Part shown: positions 1 through 6,255 of the stretch, piece by piece
Layout of the letters: every line of letters begins with the position of its first letter
Position numbering within the stretch: the stretch's first letter is position 1
Assembly (NCBI GenBank): GCA_964468005.1
Contig: CAYXUT010000063.1
Coordinates: forward strand, 1-14,673
Reading direction: 5' to 3'
Source: TMED8 sp964468005
GTDB lineage: Bacteria > Pseudomonadota > Alphaproteobacteria > Rhodospirillales > Casp-alpha2
Length of the DNA: 14,673 nt
Made by a program: the position numbers and the translations under genes
The notes under the pieces: model-generated
What the model saw: the letters and a program-made list of their open reading frames with translations, nothing else
What the model was told of the DNA's origin: nothing
The model's database searches: none

Positions 1-15
1 CGAAGGAGGCGCCCC

Positions 16-492
16 ATGAGCGAACGAATATCGGTATCGAAAGCGGTGAATCTTCTCAGCATCAAACGCTCGGAAATGTGTGAACGCCTGACGGCAGCAG
101 ATGTCGACACCTCCGAGGGCGAGGTCGAACTTGAGCAAATCCGTTGCATCGCACCGAACCTGAAGCTCACGGACCAGACGATTCTCGATAAGGTTAAGTA
201 TCTACGTAACGATATCACTAAAACGAGCCGTGACCGGCGCAAGCAGACGATTAAAAACCAGCAAAACGAGGTCGGTAAGCTGAGTGCCGCACTTAGGGTA
301 GAAATACAGATGGCTAATCACTACTGCGACATTGTCGCCGATCTCGGCCAGAAACTGGGCGAAATGCAGACCTCGCAGAACAAGGCCCAGCCCCGCGCTG
401 CACCTTTGCCAATGGATCCGCGACAAGAAAATTTATGGGTATTGAGGACGTTCTCTCTTTCGTGGCGGAGCCTAATGTTTTCGAATTATTAG
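16..492 (+). CDS. Small HTH-like/coiled-coil protein of unknown function, 3' end probably frameshifted
   Basis: I do not recognise this 158-residue protein with confidence. An AAGGAGG ribosome binding site lies 6 nt before the ATG, so translation starts here. Residues 5-45 (ISVSKAVNLLSIKRSEMCER onward) look like a small helix-turn-helix of the excisionase/MerR-like kind. Residues 55-120 are charged and helical, consistent with a coiled coil. The last 28 residues, after about residue 134, are rich in W, F, S and R and look unlike coding sequence. From about base 432 the next frame reads MGIEDVLSFVAEPNVFELL and runs to a stop at 516-518, which looks like the true C-terminus after a frameshift near the A-rich stretch at 423-433. 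That alternative end falls inside the terminator of the converging tRNA gene. Function is unknown; a DNA-binding or scaffold role is only a guess. Confidence 0.6.
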   Translation: MSERISVSKAVNLLSIKRSEMCERLTAADVDTSEGEVELEQIRCIAPNLKLTDQTILDKVKYLRNDITKTSRDRRKQTIKNQQNEVGKLSAALRVEIQMANHYCDIVADLGQKLGEMQTSQNKAQPRAAPLPMDPRQENLWVLRTFSLSWRSLMFSNY

Positions 493-493
493 C

Positions 494-530
494 AAAAAAA
501 CAAAACCCCAAGCTTTAGGCCTGGGGTTTT
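494..530 (-). terminator. Rho-independent terminator of tRNA-Val
   Basis: On the minus strand an 8-bp stem AAAACCCC/GGGGTTTT is followed by TTTTGTTTTTTT, directly after the tRNA 3' end. The hairpin is strong. The A-rich mirror side means it could also work weakly for the converging gene at 16-492, whose reading frame runs into it. Confidence 0.9.
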
Positions 531-532
531 GA

Positions 533-607
533 TGGTGGGCACGACTGGGATTGAACCAGTGACCCCCTCGATGTCAACGAGGTGCTCTCCCGCTGAGCTA
601 CGCGCCC
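533..607 (-). tRNA. tRNA-Val (anticodon GAC)
   Basis: The minus strand folds into a complete cloverleaf. The acceptor stem GGGCGCG pairs with CGTGCCC (one G-U pair), the D arm is GCTC/GAGC, the anticodon stem is CCTCG/CGAGG with loop TTGACAT, and the T arm is ACTGG/CCAGT with loop TTCAATC. The anticodon GAC reads valine codons GUC and GUU. The 3' CCA is encoded, giving 75 nt in all. A terminator follows immediately. Confidence 0.97.
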
Positions 608-616
608 GTCGTGGCG

Positions 617-622
617 ATGATA
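617..622 (-). promoter_or_regulatory. Possible -10 box for tRNA-Val
   Basis: The minus strand reads TATCAT about 9 nt before the first tRNA base, which suits a -10 box for a stable-RNA promoter with a very short leader. I see no convincing -35 hexamer at 16-18 nt spacing, so this is tentative. Confidence 0.3.
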
Positions 623-739
623 CCACAATCGCGGTCCGTCTTTTACTTTTTTGCCCGGAGAATGACAAGCCTCGTTGACAATCGCCACCAGCAGTGTTGC
701 CATCCCCTTAAACAAACCTCAAGAAAGCGGCCGATTTCC

Positions 740-1660
740 ATGGGCAAAGAGCAACCCAAGAGTGAACAAACGAAGTTGCCGGGGAGCGACCTGCGCGCAC
801 CGGCGCGCCAGACGGTACCATTAGTGTTCTCGTCGCCGCATAGTGGGCGCGATTATCCAGCTGAATTCACCGCTGCCTCGAAGCTCGACACCATGCAACT
901 CAGGCGCTCGGAAGACGCCTTCGTCGATGAGATTTTCGCCGCCGCACCGGATTTCGGAGCACCCTTGCTGCGCGCGCTTTTTCCACGCGCCTATGTGGAC
1001 GTCAATCGCGAGGCCTATGAACTAGACCCAGCCATGTTCGACACTCCCCTGCCCGACTACGTGCGTACCAATTCACCTCGGATCACCGCTGGTCTCGGCA
1101 CCATTCCGCGTATTATCGCCGATGGCGCCAGCATCTACAAAGGCAAGCTCAAGTTCAAGCAAGTCCACCATCGCATCGAGACCTGCCATCGCACCTATCA
1201 TCAGATGCTGGACCAATTGATCAAACAAACCAGAAGCAAATTTGGTGGCGCCGTGCTGATCGATTGCCACTCCATGCCGTCCGCCGGCGCGCCGGGTGTC
1301 CGCAGCCACGTGCTGAAGAACCAAGATATGGTACTGGGCGATTGCCACGGAATGAGTTGCGCAACCGTGCTCACCGATGTTGCGGAAAACACCCTGGTGA
1401 CGCTGGGTTACAGGGTGCAACGCAACCGGCCCTACGCCGGCGGCTTCATCACCCGACATTACGGACGCCCCCACAAAGGCCAGCATGCACTGCAAATCGA
1501 GATCAATCGCGCGCTCTACATGGACGAATGTGCGATCCAACGCGGCCCAGGCCTCAGCGGCCTGATTCGTGACATCAACCGACTGATTCAGGCCTTGACG
1601 GAGGCTGCGCCTGCAACCATTGAATACTTACCCACCTTGATGCCGCAAGCCGCCGAATAA
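740..1660 (+). CDS. N-formylglutamate amidohydrolase family protein (FGase, HutG-like)
   Basis: This 306-residue protein belongs to the N-formylglutamate amidohydrolase family, cytosolic hydrolases that release formate from N-formyl-L-glutamate at the end of one histidine-degradation route. Family landmarks, numbered from the ATG at 740, are SSPHSGRDYP (31-40), a D-x-x-V-D-E segment near 59-64, FPRAYVDVNR (81-90), IDCHSMP (174-180), and PYAGGFITRHYGRP (231-244) followed by HALQIEINR. The His, Asp and Glu residues in these motifs are the likely metal and substrate ligands. An upstream GTG at 611 is open in frame, but it would add a low-complexity, non-homologous leader running back to the tRNA promoter, so I prefer 740. 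No strong ribosome binding site is visible there. No other hut gene is present, so the true substrate may be another N-acyl or N-formyl amino acid. The GNAT gene 6 nt downstream is probably co-transcribed. Confidence 0.88.
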   Translation: MGKEQPKSEQTKLPGSDLRAPARQTVPLVFSSPHSGRDYPAEFTAASKLDTMQLRRSEDAFVDEIFAAAPDFGAPLLRALFPRAYVDVNREAYELDPAMFDTPLPDYVRTNSPRITAGLGTIPRIIADGASIYKGKLKFKQVHHRIETCHRTYHQMLDQLIKQTRSKFGGAVLIDCHSMPSAGAPGVRSHVLKNQDMVLGDCHGMSCATVLTDVAENTLVTLGYRVQRNRPYAGGFITRHYGRPHKGQHALQIEINRALYMDECAIQRGPGLSGLIRDINRLIQALTEAAPATIEYLPTLMPQAAE

Positions 1661-1666
1661 GCGACC

Positions 1667-2194
1667 ATGAGCATCGATATTATGATCCGCGACGTGAATG
1701 ACGGTGACATGGCCGCCATCCAGAAAATATACGCCCACCATGTTGAGCACGGCCTTGCCAGTTGGGAAGAGACACCACCTGGCGTGGAAAAAATGACAGA
1801 CCGGCGAGACGGCATCCTAACGGATGGCTTTCCATATCTGGTTGCAGAAGATAACGGTAGGGTTCTGGGCTACGCCTATGCATCGAAATACCGCCCTCGG
1901 CCGGCCTATCGTCACTGCTGCGAGAACTCCGTATATGTGGCTAACAATTCCCACAGGTGTGGCGTCGGTTCGACGCTGCTTTACGCACTGATCGAACGAT
2001 GTACGGCAATGGAACTTCGGCGCATGGTGGCAATTATCGGAGATTCGGCAAACCTGCCCTCTATCCGTCTGCACGAAAAGGCCGGCTTCAAGCATGTCGG
2101 CACCATACCCAGTTGTGGTTTCAAGCACGACAAATGGCTTGATCAAGTGATTATGCAACGCGCCCTCGGCCCGGGCGATTCGACATCGCCCTAG
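1667..2194 (+). CDS. GNAT N-acetyltransferase, phosphinothricin/methionine-sulfoximine acetyltransferase type
   Basis: The 175-residue protein is a single GNAT domain that transfers acetyl from acetyl-CoA to an amine. Its overall pattern fits the Pat/Bar/MnaT (YncA) branch, which acetylates phosphinothricin, methionine sulfoximine or related amino acids. It has an N-terminal IRDVNDGDMAAIQKIYAHHV, a central GYAYASKYRPRPAYRHCCEN, SVYVANNSHRCGVGSTLL (88-105) carrying the acetyl-CoA loop, and a late SANLPSIRLHEKAGF. The loop is HRCGVG where R/Q-x-x-G-x-G/A is usual, so the key glycines are present. The start lies 6 nt after the stop of the amidohydrolase gene with no clear ribosome binding site, which points to translational coupling. 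Paired with an N-acyl-glutamate-type hydrolase, it may serve N-acyl amino-acid turnover or detoxification; the substrate cannot be set from sequence. Confidence 0.85.
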   Translation: MSIDIMIRDVNDGDMAAIQKIYAHHVEHGLASWEETPPGVEKMTDRRDGILTDGFPYLVAEDNGRVLGYAYASKYRPRPAYRHCCENSVYVANNSHRCGVGSTLLYALIERCTAMELRRMVAIIGDSANLPSIRLHEKAGFKHVGTIPSCGFKHDKWLDQVIMQRALGPGDSTSP

Positions 2195-2269
2195 CCCCGC
2201 ATTCCTCGTTCGTCGCCAATTGGCACCCTTTTTGCTCTGTCAAAGATTAGGAGATAATGGTGCCGAAAG

Positions 2270-3238
2270 ATGCGGATGCCCCTATTCATATCGGTATTAA
2301 TTGGTATTCTGGCCTCGGGCGGAGCCGCCACTGCCTCGCCGAACACAACCCAATCCATTGATAAAAATTGGAATATTTGCTCAGGTGCGGTGCAAGCGGC
2401 AGAGCGTGCGGCAGCTATTCCAAGGCATCTCTTGACTGCCATATCGCAAGCTGAATCGGGGCGTTGGAACGGCGAAAAGCAGGTAAATATTGCCTGGCCC
2501 TGGACCGTAACAGCGCATGGCAAGGGGCAGTTTTTCGCCTCCAAGGAAGAAGCCATGGCGGAAACCGAGATCCTTCTGACCCAAGGCGTGCGCAACATTG
2601 ACGTCGGCTGCATGCAGATTAACCTGAAATACCATGCCGATGCCTTCGAAACGCTGTCGAAGGCTTTTGATCCCATCGCCAACGCCGCATATGGCGCCAA
2701 GTACCTGAGCGCCATGCACAAGCGAACCAAGGACTGGCGAAAGGCCGCCGCGCACTACCACTCGACCACACCGGCCCAAGCGGCACACTACAAGACGAAA
2801 GTCATGCGCCTTTGGGCGCAGGCCGTCGACAAGCAGTTGGCATCGGCCTCCGAGCCGAAGGCCACGGTGGCCGGAACGCAGATCTCAGGCGGCTGGCACG
2901 GAGCCGATATCGACCATGCACTGATTGGCCGACTCAATGCTGCCTTCAAGAAACGCCGCAAAGCTAGCCAGAGCGACGAGAAGACTAATCGCGCGCTGAG
3001 TCGTGCCAGCCGCCACCGAGAGCAACTCGATGCTTGGCGCCAACAGCAAATTAAGGGCCTGAGCCTCGCACACCTCGCCGATATGCGCCGTGCTGAATTG
3101 GAACTTCGCCGCACCAAGCAGTTGACCCGTGATAGTGCTGCCGAGCGCGCCAGCGCCTTTGCTAAGCGTCGCCAACGGGAATTAGCTGAATGGCGAGCAC
3201 AGCGGAAAGATCCGCACTATAGCGCCTACTTCAACTGA
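2270..3238 (+). CDS. Exported lytic transglycosylase (SLT domain) with basic C-terminal tail
   Basis: The 322-residue protein is a predicted peptidoglycan-cleaving lytic transglycosylase. Residues 1-23 form a signal peptide (hydrophobic PLFISVLIGILASGGAA), so it should act in the periplasm. The SLT fold spans about 35-190: LLTAISQAESG places the likely catalytic Glu at 62, GCMQINLKYH follows at 113-122, then FDPIANAAYGAKYL and AAAHYHSTTP, all typical of the family. Residues 190-322 are an unusual tail rich in Arg, Lys, Ala and Gln, predicted helical, with no recognised domain. ATG 2270 and the in-frame ATG 2276 are both possible starts; the AGGAG at 2249-2253 is rather far away, and an out-of-frame ATG lies closer to it. 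The gene sits 75 nt after the GNAT gene and may have its own promoter. Its role is cell-wall turnover or making gaps for an envelope machine; no secretion genes are nearby. Confidence 0.85.
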   Translation: MRMPLFISVLIGILASGGAATASPNTTQSIDKNWNICSGAVQAAERAAAIPRHLLTAISQAESGRWNGEKQVNIAWPWTVTAHGKGQFFASKEEAMAETEILLTQGVRNIDVGCMQINLKYHADAFETLSKAFDPIANAAYGAKYLSAMHKRTKDWRKAAAHYHSTTPAQAAHYKTKVMRLWAQAVDKQLASASEPKATVAGTQISGGWHGADIDHALIGRLNAAFKKRRKASQSDEKTNRALSRASRHREQLDAWRQQQIKGLSLAHLADMRRAELELRRTKQLTRDSAAERASAFAKRRQRELAEWRAQRKDPHYSAYFN

Positions 3239-3408
3239 ACCACTAGCTTTGAACAGATTATGTCCTCACCCCTTAAACCCACATCTGGCTGTTTTTTAAG
3301 GAGTGTAAATGGCGTTAATGATAGCAATTCATCCGCCCAATTATCAAAATTCAGACAATGGGTTAGGCATCATATTGAATAACTAACTCGGACGATCTTC
3401 GAACGTAA
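3239..3408. other. Gap with inverted repeat and a possible 25-codon leader ORF
   Basis: The left part of the 3239-3653 gap holds a 7-bp inverted repeat, CCTTAAA (3271-3277) with TTTAAGG (3295-3301). This could be a weak terminator of the transglycosylase gene. The right arm overlaps an AAGGAG (3298-3303) placed 5 nt before an ATG at 3309 that opens 25 codons to TAA at 3384-3386. The mini-ORF could be the broken start of the coding fragment at 3409-3615, which is in another frame, or chance. No RNA gene is visible. Confidence 0.3.
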
Positions 3409-3615
3409 TCTAGCTTTTATAATGTTTTCAGGATTGATTTTGGGAAACCGGGCGACAGGATAAAGCTGGAGAGCGGACTGCGCACCGTCCCGGATACGTC
3501 CTTTGTCGGTAGGCTCTGGGTCATCGAGGCGAATATTTTTGAAAAGGTAAACGAGATCGACTTCGTTGAACCCTACTTAGTGCCGGAACACAACGCCTAC
3601 AGGATTCTCGCCTAG
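3409..3615 (+). pseudogene. Startless coding-like fragment of unknown family
   Basis: A 68-codon open frame without ATG, GTG or TTG start at its 5' end reads like real protein. It contains NVFRIDFGKPGDRIKLESG, then TVPDTSFVGRLWVIEAN, then EIDFVEPYLVPEHNAYRILA, and ends with TAG at 3613-3615. The mixed charged/hydrophobic composition and the codon use resemble the neighbouring genes. Together with the ribosome-binding-site-bearing mini-ORF at 3309, it may be a small gene broken by a frameshift or deletion. I do not recognise the family. It lies on the opposite strand to the converging CoA-transferase gene. Confidence 0.4.
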
Positions 3616-3653
3616 GGCAAGGCCGCAGTGTCTCGGTATGTGATGCTTTAGGG

Positions 3654-4856
3654 TTAGATAACACCCTTGTCTTTGAGCAAGATCAGCTCTTCATTGGATA
3701 AGCCCAACCAACCGACGTAAACTTCCTCGTTGGCGTCACCCAGTGCCGGGCCGAGACTTTCAACCTCGCCAGGCGTCTCAGACAGTCTAGGGAAGACAGC
3801 CGGCACCACCACCTCGCCTATACCCGGCACGTCGACGGCGACCATATCGCCACGCGCCTCGAAGTGCGGATCAGCGAAGATATCAGCCACAGAATTGATC
3901 GGACCGGACGGTACATCATTGGCAACACAATGTTCCATCGCCTCGGCGCGCGGCATGGAAGAAGTCCAGGCCGTGACCTCGGCGGTTACCGTCTCCCGCG
4001 CGGCCAGACGCTTGGCTTGGTCAGCGTAGGCGGCAAGCAGGTCTGACCGCTTCATGGCAGCGCACAGGCGCTCGAACATTTTATCGGTGGTGCAAGCAAT
4101 GGCCATAAAGGTGCCATCGCCGCAGGGGAAATGGCCATGCGGACAGGCATTGACTGTGCCTGTGCCCTCAGGCTCGCGCACATAGCCGGTGCGAGCGTAG
4201 CGTGGTACCATTTCATCCAAAACTCGAAACACCGAAGCATAAAGCGCCATATCGACCATCTGGCCCTCTCCCGTCGCATCTCGATGCCGGAGCGCCATCA
4301 GGACACCAATGGCCCCGTACATACCGGTAATGTAGTCGCCCAAAGAGGTGGAGCCCGGCGTCACCGGAATCTCCCCGGGAAGGCCCGAGAGATGAGTGAG
4401 CCCGCCGACCGCATGGCCGATGCGCGCGAAACCCGGCCGGTCCCGGTATGGCCCGTCCTGGCCATAACCAGATACCCTTAGTAAAATTAGGCCGGGGTTG
4501 ATTTCTTTTAGAACATCCCAGCCAAGCCCCCATCCCTCGAGCCTACCGGGGCGAAAGTTCTCACACACTACATCCGTATCCTTAACCAGAAGCTTGAAGA
4601 GCTCAGCCCCTTCCGGCGTGCGAAGGTTGAGTGTGACAGATCGTTTGTTTCGCGCTTCCGTAAGCCAGGCGAGAGAGCGGTCCGGCAATTCGGTCGCCGT
4701 GCCGAAACGTCGCCACGGATCGCCACCTTTTGGATTTTCGACCTTGATTACTTCGGCGCCAAACTCGCCCAAAATAGAAGCCGCGTGCGGGGCTGCAATA
4801 AAGGTCGCGACGTCTAGCACGCGCACGCCCTGCATCGGTTTTACGGATTGGTTCAT
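3654..4856 (-). CDS. Family III CoA-transferase (CaiB/BaiF)
   Basis: The 400-residue protein is a full-length CaiB/BaiF (formyl-CoA transferase type) CoA-transferase. It would move CoA from a donor such as succinyl-CoA to a carboxylic acid through an aspartyl-CoA anhydride. It begins VRVLDVATFIAAPHAASILGEFGAEVIKVENP (10-42 region), has ARNKRSVTLNL near 68, CENFRPGRLEGWGL near 98-111, and SLGDYITGMYGAIGVL with the likely catalytic Asp at 174, followed by GEGQMVDMALY. An AGGGA lies 6 nt before the ATG. It is the last gene of the acyl-CoA dehydrogenase/MaoC/YdcF operon, 21 nt after YdcF. The neighbours suggest activation of an unsaturated or C5 dicarboxylic acid (itaconate, mesaconate or similar). 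This is inference, since family III substrate cannot be told from motifs alone. Confidence 0.92.
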   Translation of the reverse strand: MNQSVKPMQGVRVLDVATFIAAPHAASILGEFGAEVIKVENPKGGDPWRRFGTATELPDRSLAWLTEARNKRSVTLNLRTPEGAELFKLLVKDTDVVCENFRPGRLEGWGLGWDVLKEINPGLILLRVSGYGQDGPYRDRPGFARIGHAVGGLTHLSGLPGEIPVTPGSTSLGDYITGMYGAIGVLMALRHRDATGEGQMVDMALYASVFRVLDEMVPRYARTGYVREPEGTGTVNACPHGHFPCGDGTFMAIACTTDKMFERLCAAMKRSDLLAAYADQAKRLAARETVTAEVTAWTSSMPRAEAMEHCVANDVPSGPINSVADIFADPHFEARGDMVAVDVPGIGEVVVPAVFPRLSETPGEVESLGPALGDANEEVYVGWLGLSNEELILLKDKGVI

Positions 4857-4877
4857 TTCTATTCCCTGCTCCCCGTC

Positions 4878-5384
4878 CTACCATCGCCCCTGATAGGCGC
4901 GCACCTGGCGAGGATAGATTAACTTGCCAATGATTTCCTTACACCAGCAATGAAATATCTTCCTGTCGAGTGGATTGCGCACCGCTACCGACCACACCGG
5001 GAAACGCATGGCGCGAAAGCAATAAGTGGCGCGCGCCATGTGAAAATCATCGGTAACGATGAGCGCACGTTTCCAGCCGCGCGCGCGCATCATCTCGATA
5101 GAGAAAACAGCGTTCTCGAGCGTGCGCGTCGAGCGTTTCTCTAACAGAATCGCATCATCGCTGACACCTGCGCCCCGAGCCACTTCGGCCATAACCTGGG
5201 CTTCAGGTGTCTCGGACACAGTACATCCGCCGGAAAGCAGCACGCGGGGCGCTCTTTTCTCATGCCATAGCCGAGCGGCTTCGGCGACCCGACGTTTGAT
5301 CACCGGGCCGGGCGTACCATCCGGCATCTGCGCCGCCCCAAGCACGATAATGACGTCGAAGGTATCGGGTTCATTCATGGCCAT
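4878..5384 (-). CDS. YdcF/DUF218 family protein
   Basis: The 168-residue DUF218 (YdcF-like) protein starts with VIIVLGAAQMPDGTPGPVIK (11-30). It continues with VLLSGGCTVSETPEA (48-62), then a segment with STRTLENA (85-92), and ALIVTDDFHMARA (107-119), which is the family pattern including the S/T-R-T-x-E-N and T-D-x-F-H-M-x-R-A motifs. DUF218 proteins have a Rossmann-like fold; E. coli YdcF binds S-adenosylmethionine, and others act on envelope polymers. The longer open frame to 5507 overlaps the MaoC gene. The ATG at 5384 begins one base after the MaoC stop (TAACATG), so coupled translation is likely; ATG 5378 is an alternative. There is no transmembrane segment, unlike SanA/ElyC relatives. 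Its presence inside a CoA-ester operon is odd and its function here is unknown. Confidence 0.85.
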   Translation of the reverse strand: MAMNEPDTFDVIIVLGAAQMPDGTPGPVIKRRVAEAARLWHEKRAPRVLLSGGCTVSETPEAQVMAEVARGAGVSDDAILLEKRSTRTLENAVFSIEMMRARGWKRALIVTDDFHMARATYCFRAMRFPVWSVAVRNPLDRKIFHCWCKEIIGKLIYPRQVRAYQGRW

Positions 5385-5385
5385 G

Positions 5386-6246
5386 TTAGCCAGTAAATGT
5401 AGCTTTCGCCTGCATGGCAAGGCCACCGGAGTTCGTCGTCGCCCAGAGCCGCGCACTCGCCCCATCGTTACTGGGTATCCCGTTAACGCTGAAAGGGCCG
5501 GTATCAAAGACCGGGCTCATGGCACGGTAGTCGAAAGTGGAAAGCGTCATATGCGAATTTTCGCGCCGGCAAAGGTCCATCAGCAAAGTGGCGATTAGTG
5601 GCCCATGCACTATCAGGCCCGAATATCCCTCCTCCTCCGTCACATAAGGGAGGTCGTAGTGGATGCGGTGACCGTTAAAGGTGAGCGCCGAATAACGAAA
5701 TAGCAATACCGGATCCGGCGTGATTTTCCGCGACCAGATCGCACCTTCGGGCGCCATCTTGGCCGGTGGTTGCGGTGCGTTCGGATCGGCCGCATCGCGG
5801 TAGACGATGTTCTGCTCTTCCACGATAGCGGTCCCGTCTTCTCCCACAATCTCATGTTCAACCGTAACGAAAACCAGGCTGCCGCTTTTGCCTTGCTTGT
5901 GAGTAACGCTTTTTATGCTGGAGAAGCGTCGAGCCTCTTCGCCAATCCGCAAGGGTTTCTGAAACTCGAGGCATCCACCGGCCCACATGCGTCGAGGCAA
6001 CTCCACCAGCGGCAGGAACCCGCCAACCTTGGCGTGGCCATCGGTGGCGATGTCGCGCATCAGCGCTTTGTGCAAAAAATACATCCAATGCCCCGCCGGC
6101 GGCACTGCATCGCCGGCTTGTGGATTGAGTTCATCAGGGCGGTCCAGCATCGCCGCTAGGCCGGCCATTGGAGCAGCGGCAATGACCTCGCCAAGCTCTT
6201 CCGTCTTACCAATCCAACGTTGAAGGTGTTCGGTTTCTATGCTCAT
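5386..6246 (-). CDS. MaoC-type double-hotdog acyl-CoA hydratase (itaconyl-CoA/mesaconyl-C4-CoA hydratase-like)
   Basis: The 286-residue protein matches the FAS1-like dehydratase/MaoC family, which includes mesaconyl-C4-CoA hydratase (Meh) of the 3-hydroxypropionate bicycle and itaconyl-CoA hydratase (Ich). These add water to, or remove it from, CoA esters of C5 unsaturated diacids. The N-terminal hotdog covers about 1-150 (GHWMYFLHKALMRDIATDGH, GGFLPLVELPRRMWAGG). The C-terminal hotdog holds the catalytic segment FRYSALTFNGHRIHYD (183-198) and GLIVHGPLIATLLMDL (210-225). The SD-like AAGGA overlaps the stop codon of the acyl-CoA dehydrogenase gene 9 nt upstream, so the genes are co-translated. 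Substrate is inferred from family and from the CoA-transferase two genes downstream; the partner lyase (HpcH/HpaI citramalyl-CoA lyase) is absent from the window. Confidence 0.88.
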   Translation of the reverse strand: MSIETEHLQRWIGKTEELGEVIAAAPMAGLAAMLDRPDELNPQAGDAVPPAGHWMYFLHKALMRDIATDGHAKVGGFLPLVELPRRMWAGGCLEFQKPLRIGEEARRFSSIKSVTHKQGKSGSLVFVTVEHEIVGEDGTAIVEEQNIVYRDAADPNAPQPPAKMAPEGAIWSRKITPDPVLLFRYSALTFNGHRIHYDLPYVTEEEGYSGLIVHGPLIATLLMDLCRRENSHMTLSTFDYRAMSPVFDTGPFSVNGIPSNDGASARLWATTNSGGLAMQAKATFTG

Positions 6247-6255
6247 AGCATTTCC

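Noticed and set aside
611..739. Extended N-terminus of the amidohydrolase from GTG 611
   Set aside because: The extra 43 residues start within the tRNA promoter region, show no homology-like features and precede the family's normal start.
1073..1540. 155-codon minus-strand open frame
   Set aside because: Shadow of the N-formylglutamate amidohydrolase gene, whose conserved motifs cover the same bases.
2215..2224. Palindrome GCCAATTGGC followed by CCCTTTTT after the GNAT gene
   Set aside because: The stem is only 3-5 bp with almost no loop, too weak to call a terminator.
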